A stretch of DNA of 38,780 bases from NCBI GenBank assembly GCA_030433415.1, contig JAUIMF010000028.1, positions 1-38,780 of the forward strand. The letters run 5' to 3'. The position numbers and the translations under genes are program-made. Positions 8,448 to 18,985 of this stretch are shown piece after piece; within the stretch, counting starts at the first letter, position 1, and each line of letters starts with the position of its first letter. Below the pieces are notes generated by a model. It worked only from the letters and a program-made list of their open reading frames with translations. It made no database searches and was not told the DNA's origin. Source of the stretch: Gammaproteobacteria bacterium (GTDB taxonomy: Bacteria; Pseudomonadota; Gammaproteobacteria; Pseudomonadales; Halieaceae).

Positions 8448-9734
8448 TTACTGCTCTTCGAGCGGCAGCAGACCGTTGTAGAAAATATCGAAGTAGTCGA
8501 TGGCCGCCTGATCGAGGTCGTCAACGCGGCGCCATAGACTGATATCCATGGACGCATTGATGCTGCCCGTCATCAGGCTGCGCGCGAGGAAGGGATCGAC
8601 GTCGCGAATGCTGCCGTCGGCCTTGCCCTCTTCGATAAAGCGATCAAAAAGTTCGTTACCGGACTCCGTTGCCGCGAGAATTGCCAGACGGCGCTCCTTC
8701 GGCAGTGCGGTGATGGTGTTGTAGCGGATTAGCGGGCCCGGATTTGAATTCTGCACATGAAAAATCCGGCGAGCGGTTTCGTCGAGTTTTTGCAGGCCGT
8801 TGACGTCTGCGCTGCAGGCTCGCTGATGAATGCCCCGGGTAATCGCGATGGAACGCTCGTAGCAAGCGAACAGTAGATCTTCCTTGTTTTTGATGTGGTA
8901 GTAGAACGCCCCTTTCGAGACATTGAGCTGCTCGGCGATCTCGTCGAGAGATGTGCCATTGAAACCTTTCTTGTTAAAGATGCGGGTACCGGCTTTGTAG
9001 AACGCTTCCTGCTTCTGTCGGTGCATTTCTTCCCGGTCGAAGCCCTGGGTGGGCCGCTCGACCTCGGCTGCCGGTTCCAGCGATGACGGACGATAGGGTG
9101 TTGGTGCGCCATTTAGCCCACGCAACAGAATATCCCAAGCAGCCTCGGCAATGTCGTGAACACGCTCCCTGTCAACCTGATGCAGCCAGTAGAACAGCCA
9201 GTCCATGGCGCCAATCAGCGCGCGGGTAGTGGAGGTGGCCTCCATCTGCCTTACCTCTCCTTTGTCCATGGCCTCGCGCAGGTAGCCACGCAGGCGCTTG
9301 AACATGCTGACGTATGACTGCTCTATCTGCTCGCGGTGGTCGGGTTTGAGCGAGGCGATTTCAAGGAGGGCGGCCAGATGAATGTCTTCGCCCAGCTGCG
9401 CCCGGTACCAGGCCATGAACTGTTCGATAAAGAATGCCCGCGCTCGTTCCAGCGGGGGTAGAGCCGAGGCGTCGAGCGAGTCCAGTAGCGCGTGAATGCG
9501 TTGGAGCTTCAGTTCATAGCACTGAAAAATCAGCGCCTCTTTTGTGCGAACGTAGTAGTAGAGACTTGTCTTGGTAAGGCCCAGGCCACAAGCCACGTCC
9601 TGAAGCGTCGTCGCCCTGGACCCTTTGCCATTAAACAGTCGGGCCGCCTCGGACAGAATCGCGATGCGTTTTGCGTCGTGCTGCGCCCGGCGATTGAATG
9701 GCGAGGAAGCACCCTGAGTGTGCGAATCAGGCAT
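8448..9734 (-). CDS. Double-headed TetR-family regulator (two TetR units fused)
   Basis: A 428-residue protein holding two complete TetR-type units in tandem, about twice the family's usual 190-220 residues. The first helix-turn-helix spans about residues 22-68 (TTLQDVACGLGLTKTSLYYYV). The second spans about 239-287 (TSLDEIAEQLNVSKGAFYYHI). Each is followed by a helical ligand/dimer domain, and a linker rich in proline and glutamate joins them (about 210-235). There is no frameshift at the junction, so the fusion is real in this sequence. It lies just upstream of tesB on the same strand and has a palindrome in its short upstream gap, suggesting autoregulation and control of acyl-CoA metabolism. 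The ligand is not known. Confidence 0.9.
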   Translation of the reverse strand: MPDSHTQGASSPFNRRAQHDAKRIAILSEAARLFNGKGSRATTLQDVACGLGLTKTSLYYYVRTKEALIFQCYELKLQRIHALLDSLDASALPPLERARAFFIEQFMAWYRAQLGEDIHLAALLEIASLKPDHREQIEQSYVSMFKRLRGYLREAMDKGEVRQMEATSTTRALIGAMDWLFYWLHQVDRERVHDIAEAAWDILLRGLNGAPTPYRPSSLEPAAEVERPTQGFDREEMHRQKQEAFYKAGTRIFNKKGFNGTSLDEIAEQLNVSKGAFYYHIKNKEDLLFACYERSIAITRGIHQRACSADVNGLQKLDETARRIFHVQNSNPGPLIRYNTITALPKERRLAILAATESGNELFDRFIEEGKADGSIRDVDPFLARSLMTGSINASMDISLWRRVDDLDQAAIDYFDIFYNGLLPLEEQ

Positions 9735-9767
9735 TGGCTTGTTCGTCAGGCCTCGGGCCCATACCTA

Positions 9768-9788
9768 AAAGTTGAGAATTCCAACTTT
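9768..9788. promoter_or_regulatory. Candidate operator of the double TetR regulator
   Basis: AAAGTTG (9768-9774) and CAACTTT (9782-9788) are perfect 7-bp arms around a 7-base spacer containing GAATTC. The element sits in the 61-base gap between tag and the TetR gene, 33 bases from the TetR start codon. That is where an autorepressor would bind. Assignment to this regulator is inferred from position. Confidence 0.55.
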
Positions 9789-9795
9789 AAGTATT

Positions 9796-10383
9796 TTATT
9801 TGCCTGTGTCCATCCTGGCGAGGTCCGCGCACGCCCGGTGACGGGGGCAGGTGACAATATGGTCATTGACCATACCCGTGGCCTGCATGTGTGCGTACAC
9901 GATCGTTGGGCCGACAAAGGTGAACCCCCGTTTCTTTAGGTCCTTGCTGATAGTCTCTGAGAGAGGTGTCTGGGCAGGTATATCGGCCATCGTACGCCAT
10001 TCATTCTGAATGGGTTCGTTGTCCACAAAGCTCCAGAAGTAGTCCAAGAGCGTAGTGCCGCTATCGTATAGCTTGAGTGTTGCCTGAGCGTTCTTGCGTG
10101 TCGCATAAACCTTGAGCCGGTTGCGAACGATGCGTGTGTCCAGCAGGCGTTGGTCGAGCTCCTGGTCCGTATAACGAGCCACCTTGTGCACATCAAACTG
10201 ATCGAAGGCCGCACGATACCCGTCCCGTTTTTTTAATATGGTGATCCAGCTCAGCCCAGCCTGGGCGCCCTCAAGCAACAGAAATTCAAACATCGCGGCT
10301 TCGTCGCGCAGCGGAACGCCCCACTCGTCGTCGTGGTAAGCGACATATAGAGGGTCGCTACCGCACCAGTCGCATCGTTGCAT
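9796..10383 (-). CDS. tag: DNA-3-methyladenine glycosylase I
   Basis: A 195-residue Tag enzyme that excises 3-methyladenine from alkylated DNA, starting base excision repair. The four zinc ligands known from E. coli Tag fall at the same numbers here: Cys4, His17, His175 and Cys179. Other signatures are AYHDDEWGVP, EGAQAGLSWITILKKR and KKRGFTFVGPTIVYAHMQATG, which includes the helix-hairpin-helix and base-pocket region. It is divergent from the crotonase gene, with an 82-base shared upstream region, and lies upstream of the TetR gene on the same strand. Confidence 0.96.
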   Translation of the reverse strand: MQRCDWCGSDPLYVAYHDDEWGVPLRDEAAMFEFLLLEGAQAGLSWITILKKRDGYRAAFDQFDVHKVARYTDQELDQRLLDTRIVRNRLKVYATRKNAQATLKLYDSGTTLLDYFWSFVDNEPIQNEWRTMADIPAQTPLSETISKDLKKRGFTFVGPTIVYAHMQATGMVNDHIVTCPRHRACADLARMDTGK

Positions 10384-10465
10384 AAGTTTTCTCCCGCTGA
10401 TCCTGTAAGTGTGGGCGAAGAAAAACCAACTATGCCAGAATGCCGCGCAGAAAAAGGAGTTCTGA

Positions 10466-11224
10466 ATGAGCGAAACAATTCAATACGAGCTGAATGACAG
10501 CGTGGGAAGACTCACGATTGCGTACGCGGCTCGCCACAACTCCCTGGGCGCTGAAGAGCTGGATGCTATAGAGCGTGTGCTCGAACTCATCAGCGAGGAT
10601 CCTGAAATCCGTGTGCTTGTTGTTACGGGGGAGGGTGAGAAGACCTTCTGCGCTGGCGCGGCCATCGAAGACCTGAACAAAGGGCGTATTACACCCGAGA
10701 GATTTCAACAAGTGATGCATCGCCTGGCGGTGCTGCCGATCCCTACCATCGCCCGCGTGAATGGTAGTGTGTTTGGTGGTGGCACAGAGTTGGCGCTGAG
10801 TTGCGACCTGCGCATTGGTTTAGAAGGTACCCGCCTCAGAGTGCCGGCAGCGGCGCTGGGGCTCTGTTACCCACCTGCGGGGATCGCACGATTCGTCGAA
10901 AAGCTTGGAGCGAATACGGCCAGGCGAATGCTGGTGATGTCAGAAACCTTCTTTGCGGAAGAACTGCATAGAATTGGATTCTATGACCACCTTGTTTCGG
11001 CAAATTCATTGGATGAGCGAACGGAAGAGCTGGCGCTACACGTTGCCAGCCTTGCTCCGCTGGCGGTGAAGGCCATGAAGGAACTCGTACAGCAGGCTGA
11101 GAGTGGTGGTATCGAAATTTCGCGTGCCAATGAGCTCGCACGAGTCTGTGATGAGTCCGACGATCTACAGGAAGGCTTTGCTGCCCAGCGAGAGAAACGT
11201 GCTCCACGCTTTCTTGGGCATTGA
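10466..11224 (+). CDS. Enoyl-CoA hydratase/isomerase (crotonase) family protein
   Basis: A 252-residue crotonase-fold protein. The first oxyanion-hole segment is CAGAAIEDL (about residue 62) and the second is VNGSVFGGGTELALSCD, where Glu108 matches the first catalytic glutamate of enoyl-CoA hydratase. The second catalytic glutamate, normally in a P-E-x-x-x-G context, is alanine here (RVPAAALGL, Ala128). True hydratase activity is therefore doubtful; an isomerase, decarboxylase or thioesterase-like role is possible. ATG at 10466 is preceded by AAGGAG. It is a single-gene unit, divergent from tag and convergent with the propeller-protein gene 22 bases away. Confidence 0.9.
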   Translation: MSETIQYELNDSVGRLTIAYAARHNSLGAEELDAIERVLELISEDPEIRVLVVTGEGEKTFCAGAAIEDLNKGRITPERFQQVMHRLAVLPIPTIARVNGSVFGGGTELALSCDLRIGLEGTRLRVPAAALGLCYPPAGIARFVEKLGANTARRMLVMSETFFAEELHRIGFYDHLVSANSLDERTEELALHVASLAPLAVKAMKELVQQAESGGIEISRANELARVCDESDDLQEGFAAQREKRAPRFLGH

Positions 11225-11246
11225 GTGCCAGACCAGTGAGTGAGGT

Positions 11247-14200
11247 CTAACTTGCCGGGTCTTTGTCAGCTTCGAATTCCAGATTCACGATCACGAGGTT
11301 TCCACAGTCGAATTGTTCGACGACGCTGCCGCCTAAATGGTCTGTGAGATAGTGAGACACGAAAAGACATTCATCCGTCTCGCCCTCTGACTGAGGTGGA
11401 AGTCCGTTATCGGTTATCTCGGTTGTGTAAATCAGCCCTCCGTCATCCTTCAATGCGGGTGGTGAAATTCGGATCTGTACAATCGGCTCGACTGTGTCTG
11501 TATACCGTCGATGGATAGCTGCCAGGTTCAACACCTCCAGAATGACAAGCGACAAATACTGCGCGTGGTTGAACAAAACCGATTGCTCAGTCACATCATT
11601 GAGAAAAATGGCCCGAGAGCCCTGGTCATGTCGGGTTGCGAGGTGCGAAAACAGATCGTTAGCCAACCCGTTCAGGTTGCTGCCGTCATGAAAAATCGTC
11701 CGATTGGTTGAGTCCTCTAGCATGCCAAGGGCGGTTGTGTACTCGATAAGTGGCAAGGCCTTGGATGGTGAATCTTCAAGTCCAGATGCGTCTCGGGCAT
11801 CGATAGCCGCTTCGATGACATGAAGCAAGGATTTGATTTGAGCGCGGCGACGGGCTATCAGGGTATTGTTTGCCTGGATTTGCTCTGCGTAATCGTCTTC
11901 GAGTTTGGTAAGGGCGCGGGATTGTTGTTCGGCGTTTTGGAGTAGCTTTAGACTTGTGACGTATGCATGAATAGCGCCGGAGATTTTTCGAATTACGACC
12001 AAAAGAATTAGGCACGCTATCAAATAGATCAGCCACGCAGGTTTTCGGTCGGTGGAAATTGTAAATGTGAGACGTGTAGCAATGGGGGGCCAAGATTGAC
12101 GTGGGTCCGTAGGTCTCACCTCTAGTGTGTATCGGCCAGGCTCAACGTTTGAAAAAGATATAACATTGGAGTTGTGTGTAGTCGACCAGTTATCTCTATA
12201 GCCAACTAAGCGAGCATCTAGTTGTAACGGAGGCGATGCCCAGAAATTATATGATCTAAAATAAAACAGTATGTCAGAATCTTTGCCTGGAATGCGAATA
12301 TCAATGGGAGTAGGCATGCTTGAAAGTTGATGTAGCTTCCCATCGACACTCACAGCGTCTATAGAAATTTCTTCTAGTTTCCTAGTTCTGACGCTTTGAG
12401 GATTGCTTATGACAACTAACCCTCCTGTGCCTCCGAAAAAAATGCGTCCGTCAAGACTTGAATGTGAAGCACCGTAGTCTAGTGAAATCCAACCAATATC
12501 ATTTTGCGCAAGAGCATACCTTATTGATTCTGAGTTATCCCAATACCAGATTCCGTCACTAGTACCTAACCATAGATACTCATTTAACTCAGTTTCTGCT
12601 GAATAAACAACGTATGGATCATTGCTTTGTCTGGACAAATTATCAAGTAACAAAGAAGATTTTTGATTTAGAACTCTCCCCTTGGGACTCAAAAAAATAT
12701 TCGCTGAACGCAAAGTTCGCACAATCCATGTTTCTGGCACAAAGGTTGATGTGGAGTAAGTCAGTTTTATGCCTTCTTGGTAATTTGTTCTTCCAGTAGG
12801 AATGTCAACTTCAAAAAGACCGATGTCGCTAGCTAGCCAAATACTATCGCCAGTATCAAAAAGAGCGAAAGAGTTCTGTATGATTGAATTGTCACTGTTT
12901 CGTTCAGGAAAAAATCGAATGTTATTGCAGTCGGTAATGCGCGTGATCGTCCCATTTAGATGAGACGCAGTGATTGTATCTTCCCTCACAATAATGGATG
13001 TGACGGGGGTGTTTGTTCGAGGTGTGTCGAGCTTGATGCTACACGCTTGGAGTTTTGTTTTAATGTCCCATGCTTCAATCTCACCATTTTGAAATCCCAC
13101 CCAGAGCAGGTCCTGACTGGCAGCTATAGCGGAAATTCCATTTCGCTCTCGGAAATCGAATAATAACTTGAAACTTGGTGGGTTGGAATTGCGAAGCTCT
13201 TGGTAGATATTATCGTAGGTGGCAACAAAAGCGCCGTTACTTTGAAAGCTGTCTATTGATACAACCGAGGGCTTCTGTTCGTCGCCAAGTTTGAGAACTT
13301 TATAATAACCCGATTTACTTATCTGGGATGCACCGAGAAAGCTCCCTACCCAAATGATTCCGGGTTCGATTTCAAATGCCGTTGTGAAGTCATTAGATTT
13401 AAAATAAGAGTTATTGGAGTTAAGGGTGATGATGCTATCGCCATTGACGATAAAAACACCTTTGTCAGAAGTTAAAACAAATCCAGAGTTATCGGAAAGA
13501 CTTCTAAAGGAAGTAAATCGAAGCCCCTTCCCTTGGAGTTCATTGAATTCGTGTGCGATCGAAATTTCGCATCTGCCATCTTTCAAAAGGACGCGTAAAA
13601 AGCCGTGCGCATCATCCAGTGCTATTACGCTAGATTTGGATTCTGTGGTGGCTAATCGCACACCAGATATGTCCTTTCCGCAGTCGAGTTCTTTGTTAGG
13701 GAGAAGATCACCCTGCCGATAAATGTACTGGATGATACCCCCTTCCCTAGTGACTGCGTAAAAATAGTCTTGCTGTGGAGGTAAAATAACAGAAATACCG
13801 TCAGAAACACCCCCATTGATACGCGGAATTTCTTTGAGGTTCTGGAAGTGGGAATCAAGTAAAAATATGCGATCTCCTGAAAGTAATGCGACGGAGTTGC
13901 TATTTTGAACGGAGATGACTTGCTCAATGCCCATGGACGGAAGATCAAGTGATGTAAAACTGTTTGTGTCGGGTTGGAATTTATAAATACCATCCTTTTT
14001 TGAGTAGAGAAGAATGGGCCCACTGGGATGGGCGCTGATTCCGGCTATTCTGTCGCTAGGAAGAAACCTGTTCTTTGGTTGAGGAATCGAAATGATCGTG
14101 CTCTTTCCGAATTCAAAATGGTAGATGTTCCCTGTTGTCGTTATCCAGACCGAATGGCGTTGATCTGAGAAAATCCCTGTTATTGTTTTATTTTCTAATG

Positions 14201-14327
14201 CCTCCAAAATTGATGGAATTTCTACGTTCCAATGATCGTTTAAGTTTGTAGGTAAGTCTGCTCCCTGTGCTATAAATGCCGAGAGTGTGAATACATGCGC
14301 AAGTAAGCTAAGACGTAGACTGTTCAC
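11247..14327 (-). CDS. Propeller-type membrane sensor with a degenerate HisKA_2-like kinase domain
   Basis: A 1026-residue protein: signal peptide (about 1-22), a long periplasmic beta-propeller of two-component-regulator-propeller type (repeated W-[VL]-G and W-I/L-A blades such as [13 protein letters not shown] and [13 protein letters not shown]), a Y_Y_Y-like domain (about 650-755, with [16 protein letters not shown]), one membrane helix (about 763-783) and a coiled coil. The last 200 residues follow the layout of a HisKA_2/HATPase kinase, but key positions look lost: no histidine in the [11 protein letters not shown] segment, no asparagine in place in [12 protein letters not shown], and DNGLPPQ in place of a DNGxGxP box. 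It may be a pseudokinase co-sensor. The GTG start overlaps the hybrid kinase gene by 20 bases. Codon use is A+T-rich. Confidence 0.75.
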   Translation of the reverse strand: MNSLRLSLLAHVFTLSAFIAQGADLPTNLNDHWNVEIPSILEALENKTITGIFSDQRHSVWITTTGNIYHFEFGKSTIISIPQPKNRFLPSDRIAGISAHPSGPILLYSKKDGIYKFQPDTNSFTSLDLPSMGIEQVISVQNSNSVALLSGDRIFLLDSHFQNLKEIPRINGGVSDGISVILPPQQDYFYAVTREGGIIQYIYRQGDLLPNKELDCGKDISGVRLATTESKSSVIALDDAHGFLRVLLKDGRCEISIAHEFNELQGKGLRFTSFRSLSDNSGFVLTSDKGVFIVNGDSIITLNSNNSYFKSNDFTTAFEIEPGIIWVGSFLGASQISKSGYYKVLKLGDEQKPSVVSIDSFQSNGAFVATYDNIYQELRNSNPPSFKLLFDFRERNGISAIAASQDLLWVGFQNGEIEAWDIKTKLQACSIKLDTPRTNTPVTSIIVREDTITASHLNGTITRITDCNNIRFFPERNSDNSIIQNSFALFDTGDSIWLASDIGLFEVDIPTGRTNYQEGIKLTYSTSTFVPETWIVRTLRSANIFLSPKGRVLNQKSSLLLDNLSRQSNDPYVVYSAETELNEYLWLGTSDGIWYWDNSESIRYALAQNDIGWISLDYGASHSSLDGRIFFGGTGGLVVISNPQSVRTRKLEEISIDAVSVDGKLHQLSSMPTPIDIRIPGKDSDILFYFRSYNFWASPPLQLDARLVGYRDNWSTTHNSNVISFSNVEPGRYTLEVRPTDPRQSWPPIATRLTFTISTDRKPAWLIYLIACLILLVVIRKISGAIHAYVTSLKLLQNAEQQSRALTKLEDDYAEQIQANNTLIARRRAQIKSLLHVIEAAIDARDASGLEDSPSKALPLIEYTTALGMLEDSTNRTIFHDGSNLNGLANDLFSHLATRHDQGSRAIFLNDVTEQSVLFNHAQYLSLVILEVLNLAAIHRRYTDTVEPIVQIRISPPALKDDGGLIYTTEITDNGLPPQSEGETDECLFVSHYLTDHLGGSVVEQFDCGNLVIVNLEFEADKDPAS

Positions 14328-17300
14328 TTACGCGAATTCCCAACCTCGCATAGGCCGCTGTCAAAAAGTCCTGCGCGTTTCTTTTTGTCCATGAATGAAT
14401 TTGGTTTTTGTCAACTTCTAGGGTGCCAATCTTTGCCTGCGCTTCTATTTCTTCGAAGCGTAGCTTTATGACTGCCGCGCCCATGTTGGCGCTCATCGAC
14501 TTTATCGCGTGTGCTGCGCGTCTCACATCTTCAATGCTGTTGTTTTCCACAGCTAATAGAAAGGAATCAACCTGCTCTTCTAGCTGAAGCTCGTAGCCAG
14601 ATAAAAGCTTCGTCATTAAACCAGAGTCCGAACTCTTGGCGACGGATTCCAAAGAAGAGAAAGCCACGTCATCTATCAATTCCGTGATTGATTGGGTGTC
14701 TATGTCTTCTATTATGGCTGACGCATCCGCGCGGGGATTGATGTTTTGACTGTTCTGATTATCGTCATCTCCCGGTGTAGCTGGTGCGTCTGAGAACTCG
14801 CGAAGATACCTGTCTACGTCATTCAGAGTGAAAGGCTTACCTATAAAGCCAACCATGCCGGCTGCATAGCACTTGCTCTTCTCCTCCTCGCTTGTTCCAG
14901 CCGTCAACGCGATGATTGGAGGGGGAAGGGTGGACTTCAACTTATAATGGCGAAGGACCTCTTTCGTGGCTTCGAACCCGTCAAGTTGTGGCATTTGGCA
15001 ATCCATGAAAATAATGTCGTACTCTTTTTGCTTTGCCATAAGGGCCGCTTCGCGCCCATCTTGCGCAATATCTGAACTGTAACCTAGAGCAGAAAGCATC
15101 TCTGAGATAATCTGTTGATTCACCCGAATGTCGTCAGCTACGAGAGCTATTTTTGACACTGCCGATTCTTCTGGATTCGTACGGTCTTTATCCGATCCGA
15201 ATATACCTGAAACAGAATTGGTTATACGAAATACATCTTCCGAAGATATGGGAAGATGCAGTGTTGTTTCATCAGAAGAGCCGTACGGCTCAGAGTGATA
15301 GGTGTAGATTTGGCTGACTAAATCTTTGATGGTGATTTTTTCGCTACTCTTGCTTACATGAAGCAACAATTTTGTGTCGCCGGAAATGTCTAGGTCGGAT
15401 GATTCTGTTAGACGCTCGCACGGAACACCGTATCGAAAAAAGTGAGATCTTATGGACTCGAATATATCTGTATCCTCCTCCATGACTAGAATTTTGGATG
15501 AGGTGTCGATAGTAAAATTCCTGGAAGGATTTTTAGCTCTAGGTAGTGGAATGGAGAGAGTGATCTCAGTACCGATGTTTAGTTCACTTTTTAAGCTTAT
15601 CGTTCCCCCCATGAGTTCAATGAATTGCTTGGATATAGCTAGCCCAAGCCCAGTGCCACCAAATCGTCGCGTAGTGCTAGTATCCGCCTGGGTGAATTGG
15701 TCGAATACACGCTGTTGAGCATCGCTAGACATTCCTATCCCCTGATCTTTTACGCTTACTCTCAAGAGGTATTCGTTGGGAGTGGCGGTAATGTCTACCT
15801 GTGAGCGAATCGATACTTTTCCTTCTTCTGTGAACTTTATTGCGTTGCCGACAAGATTGGTTAAAGTTTGCTCAATCTTCTTTTCGTCACCGACAAAATA
15901 CGAAAGTTCTTCGGGCGTCGAATAACTCAGCAGCGTTAATCCTTTTTTTGATGCGGAAGCGCTTTGTAGTTGGCATACTCGATCAACTAAGTCGTTTATA
16001 TTGAACTCGGTTTTTTCGATTTCCATTTTTGAAGCTTCGAGCTTCGAGAAGTCGAGTATGTCATTGATAATAGATAAAAGTGCTTGTCCGCTGTCTCTTG
16101 CAGTCTTTGCATATCTGCGCTGTGGCACAGATAGATTGGTGGATAGTAAGAGATCAGTCATGCCGATTACGCCATGCATCGGTGTGCGTATCTCGTGACT
16201 CATTGTGGCGAGGAACTGGGATTTTGCTTCGCTTGCCTCATTCGCCCTCTCCGTAGCGATTTCTAATTCCGCTGTTCGCTCCCGTACTTTATTTTCCAGT
16301 TCTATTCGGGCTTCCTCTTGTTGTTTAGATTTTCGTATTTGTAGTCTCCAAATGTTTAATATAGCGAGCAGTAACACTGCTCCGTAAGCCACATAGGCTT
16401 GCGTGCTAGCCCATGGTGGCGGTGACACCTTTAGATTCAGATACGCCCCCTCCCAGTTCCACTCTCCTGTAGGGCTGCTAGCCGCCATTTGAAGTGAATA
16501 TCTACCTGGCGGGAGTGACAGAAATGAGGCGTTGTGTTTGTCTTTCCCCCTAACCCACTCAGTAGTTAACCCATTAAGCCGATAAGCGTATTCAATCTTC
16601 TCAGGCGTCGCTAACGCGTTAGTAAAAAATTCAACTTCTACCAGATTATCTGTATATTTTAGTTCTAGCTCGGGTATTGATGTAGGCCCTGTGGGCTCTG
16701 GAAGGGGGACACGCTCATTCATAACCTTGATTTCGGCGATTGAGATAGATGGGCTATTGCCGATTCCCGGTAGTGATTCTGGATGAATGACACTAAACCC
16801 CTGATTACCACCGAAAAAAATCCGTCCATCAGTAGACTGTAAGGTTGCCCCAATGTTGAACTCGTAGTCTGCTACTCCGTCTCTGAGGCCGAATCGTCGT
16901 ATGTATGCAAAGTCCTTGGAAATTCTTGAAAGACCTCCATTGTGCGATAACCAAACGTATCCCTGACTATCTTGTGCGATACCGATTACGCTTGTGAGTC
17001 TATAACTAAATCTGTTTGAGTAGTCGGATATCTTTAAATGATGTTCGCTGCGATTCTCCCATTCCCAAACTAGAACGCCACTGTTTGCGGCACCTATCCA
17101 TAGATCTCCGTCGGTGTCTTCAAAAAAACTCCACACGAGGGTAGAGACTTTTGAGCTTTTATTCTCGCCCGGTAAAGGTATCTTTTTGAACGTGCCTGCA
17201 ACTTCATCAAAAATAGCCAAGCCGTTTTCAGTTCCAATATAAATTTCCCCAAGGCTATCCTGGAAAATATCGATCACGCGGTCGCTAGGTATGCTGCTTG

Positions 17301-18780
17301 AGTTGCTACTGTCGTGAGTGTATTTCATGAAGCCCGTTTCGTCGGCTCTGAGAACATTTAGACCGCCTTCATATGTACCTACAATCAGCTTTCCTGATCT
17401 GCTACGAAGTATTGATGTCACGCCAGCAGCTCCGATTGTGTGGGGCTGTTCAGTATCTGGTAGATAATTCGTTGAAGTGCTGGTTTGTAGGTCCACTCGA
17501 GTGAGTCCGGAATCGAAGGTCCCGACCCACAGTACATCACCATCCTCTTCACTTAATAAGCTCATAACTCTCGCAGAGCTCAAGCTTGGTTTTGTGTACT
17601 CATTTAAGGTCAATAAAGATATATTTTCCCTGTCTATTAGAGTCAAGCCATTATCGGTTCCGACCCATAGATTGCTTCCTCTTTCTGAGAAAGCATTTAT
17701 GGAATCGCTCGGTAGAGAAGTATTTCCTGTGTTAACGGTCTCGAACAGTGTGGGTGTAACTGAAACCACCCCATAGAGTGATCCAAGCCATATTGTTCCA
17801 TCATTCGATTTTATTATTTCACGAACTGCCGGCGTCCCCTTCGTTAAGGTTGTTGATCCAAGTTCGCGTATTAATCCAGTCGCTACGTTATAGCTAAATA
17901 ACCCCTCATCAGTTCCAATCCAAAAATCGTTTGGTGTGTTTTGTAGAACTGAATAAACGAATCGACTCGGTTCTTGTCGCGTGGAGCCGCCCCAGATTCG
18001 CTGTACGACACTTTTAGTTTGGGTGTTGACGATAGCTACGCCGATATTAGATGTCACCCATAGTAGCCCTGCGCTATCTTTGTGTACCCCAGTGAGTTGC
18101 GCGAAATTTTGATCCGCACTAAACAATTCAAATGGACTCAATCGGTCGAGTATCTGACCTTGGTCACTGATCTGGATGAGTCCCGCGGATGTAGTAGCTG
18201 CCCATACACCAACGTCTGCTTCTGCAAACCCTGTCACTACGCCGATGGACGAGATCGATACTTGCTTTTGCGGCAGGAGAGAGATATGCCCTGTTTCATC
18301 AATTGTACTGATTGAATTCTCATGTCCAACCCAGACAGTTCCTTTTGGAGTAGAAAAAAGGCTATAGATTTCCGGAGGGGGGTTGGTATCGTTTTCTTTG
18401 GCAGAAGGGATTGATGAGAAGGTATTGGTGGATCTGTCATAGCTGTTAACTCCACCACCTCTGGTGCCGATAAGTATCTGTCCGCTGGTGGTTTCTACAA
18501 TCGAATTGATGTAACCAGATGTTAAAGAGTATTCGTCATTGGGATCATAGAAATGGCTGGTTGTTTTTGTTCCAGTGTAGACATGTACACCTTCTTGTGT
18601 TCCGACCCAAAGCTCCCCGGTTGATGCCTGCAAGATGGCATTTACGGTTTTCTGTGGTAGCTGCTCAGAGAATTCTGCGAGCTGGAAATTGTATGAGGTG
18701 GGCCGAGCTGCTTGTCCGGTGGTGACGAAAAGAAAGGCGAGGAAACCCAGAACAATGCGGCAAGTATAGTGGGGGCGCAT
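14308..18780 (-). CDS. Propeller-type hybrid sensor histidine kinase with receiver and Hpt domains
   Basis: A 1490-residue hybrid kinase. Order: signal peptide (about 1-24), two-component-regulator propeller blades (about 30-690; repeats such as [10 protein letters not shown] and [11 protein letters not shown]), Y_Y_Y domain, membrane helix (about 795-812), coiled coil, HisKA with His862 in SHEIRTP, HATPase with [16 protein letters not shown] and [11 protein letters not shown], a receiver-like domain without a clear phospho-aspartate, an intact receiver with Asp1260 in FMDCQMP, and an Hpt domain with His1424 in AAHAIKSM. It should sense a periplasmic cue and run a His-Asp-His relay, needing a separate response regulator. 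The REC-GGDEF-EAL protein upstream is a candidate. In-frame stops precede the ATG; AGGAGG lies 24 bases upstream, unusually far. Confidence 0.92.
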   Translation of the reverse strand: MRPHYTCRIVLGFLAFLFVTTGQAARPTSYNFQLAEFSEQLPQKTVNAILQASTGELWVGTQEGVHVYTGTKTTSHFYDPNDEYSLTSGYINSIVETTSGQILIGTRGGGVNSYDRSTNTFSSIPSAKENDTNPPPEIYSLFSTPKGTVWVGHENSISTIDETGHISLLPQKQVSISSIGVVTGFAEADVGVWAATTSAGLIQISDQGQILDRLSPFELFSADQNFAQLTGVHKDSAGLLWVTSNIGVAIVNTQTKSVVQRIWGGSTRQEPSRFVYSVLQNTPNDFWIGTDEGLFSYNVATGLIRELGSTTLTKGTPAVREIIKSNDGTIWLGSLYGVVSVTPTLFETVNTGNTSLPSDSINAFSERGSNLWVGTDNGLTLIDRENISLLTLNEYTKPSLSSARVMSLLSEEDGDVLWVGTFDSGLTRVDLQTSTSTNYLPDTEQPHTIGAAGVTSILRSRSGKLIVGTYEGGLNVLRADETGFMKYTHDSSNSSSIPSDRVIDIFQDSLGEIYIGTENGLAIFDEVAGTFKKIPLPGENKSSKVSTLVWSFFEDTDGDLWIGAANSGVLVWEWENRSEHHLKISDYSNRFSYRLTSVIGIAQDSQGYVWLSHNGGLSRISKDFAYIRRFGLRDGVADYEFNIGATLQSTDGRIFFGGNQGFSVIHPESLPGIGNSPSISIAEIKVMNERVPLPEPTGPTSIPELELKYTDNLVEVEFFTNALATPEKIEYAYRLNGLTTEWVRGKDKHNASFLSLPPGRYSLQMAASSPTGEWNWEGAYLNLKVSPPPWASTQAYVAYGAVLLLAILNIWRLQIRKSKQQEEARIELENKVRERTAELEIATERANEASEAKSQFLATMSHEIRTPMHGVIGMTDLLLSTNLSVPQRRYAKTARDSGQALLSIINDILDFSKLEASKMEIEKTEFNINDLVDRVCQLQSASASKKGLTLLSYSTPEELSYFVGDEKKIEQTLTNLVGNAIKFTEEGKVSIRSQVDITATPNEYLLRVSVKDQGIGMSSDAQQRVFDQFTQADTSTTRRFGGTGLGLAISKQFIELMGGTISLKSELNIGTEITLSIPLPRAKNPSRNFTIDTSSKILVMEEDTDIFESIRSHFFRYGVPCERLTESSDLDISGDTKLLLHVSKSSEKITIKDLVSQIYTYHSEPYGSSDETTLHLPISSEDVFRITNSVSGIFGSDKDRTNPEESAVSKIALVADDIRVNQQIISEMLSALGYSSDIAQDGREAALMAKQKEYDIIFMDCQMPQLDGFEATKEVLRHYKLKSTLPPPIIALTAGTSEEEKSKCYAAGMVGFIGKPFTLNDVDRYLREFSDAPATPGDDDNQNSQNINPRADASAIIEDIDTQSITELIDDVAFSSLESVAKSSDSGLMTKLLSGYELQLEEQVDSFLLAVENNSIEDVRRAAHAIKSMSANMGAAVIKLRFEEIEAQAKIGTLEVDKNQIHSWTKRNAQDFLTAAYARLGIRVSEQSTS

Positions 18781-18875
18781 GTGTCACGACTAAAAGCGGA
18801 TGTGCCTCCTAGTCTAAGACATCATTCGGTTGTGGGCTACAGATCGTGAATTGGTGGGCACTGGATCGACGCTAA

Positions 18876-18940
18876 ACGAGGGGCGAGCTTGGGTTCGAAA
18901 TTTCAACCCAAGCCCGCAGGCAGGTCCCTCGTCCTTTTTT
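18876..18940. other. Strong nested inverted repeat between the repeat-protein and hybrid-kinase genes
   Basis: In the 205-base gap, ACGAGGG (18876-18882) can pair with CCCTCGT (18926-18932). Inside it, 18883-18895 pairs with 18905-18917 with one mismatch (12 of 13, core GCTTGGGTT/AACCCAAGC), leaving a 9-base loop and an 8-base bulge. On the plus strand the stem is followed by CCTTTTTT, like a terminator, although no plus-strand gene reads into it. On the minus strand, the direction of the flanking genes, a run of A precedes it and only TTT follows. It could be an attenuator, an RNA-stability element, or the terminator of an antisense RNA. Confidence 0.6.
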
Positions 18941-18985
18941 GAAAGCAGAGGCTGAGCACTGCTTTGTAGAATGGCGGTGCTGCTC

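Noticed and set aside
11247..18780. Integrated mobile element around the A+T-rich sensors
   Set aside because: No integrase, transposase, tRNA, or flanking direct or inverted repeats could be found at the edges.
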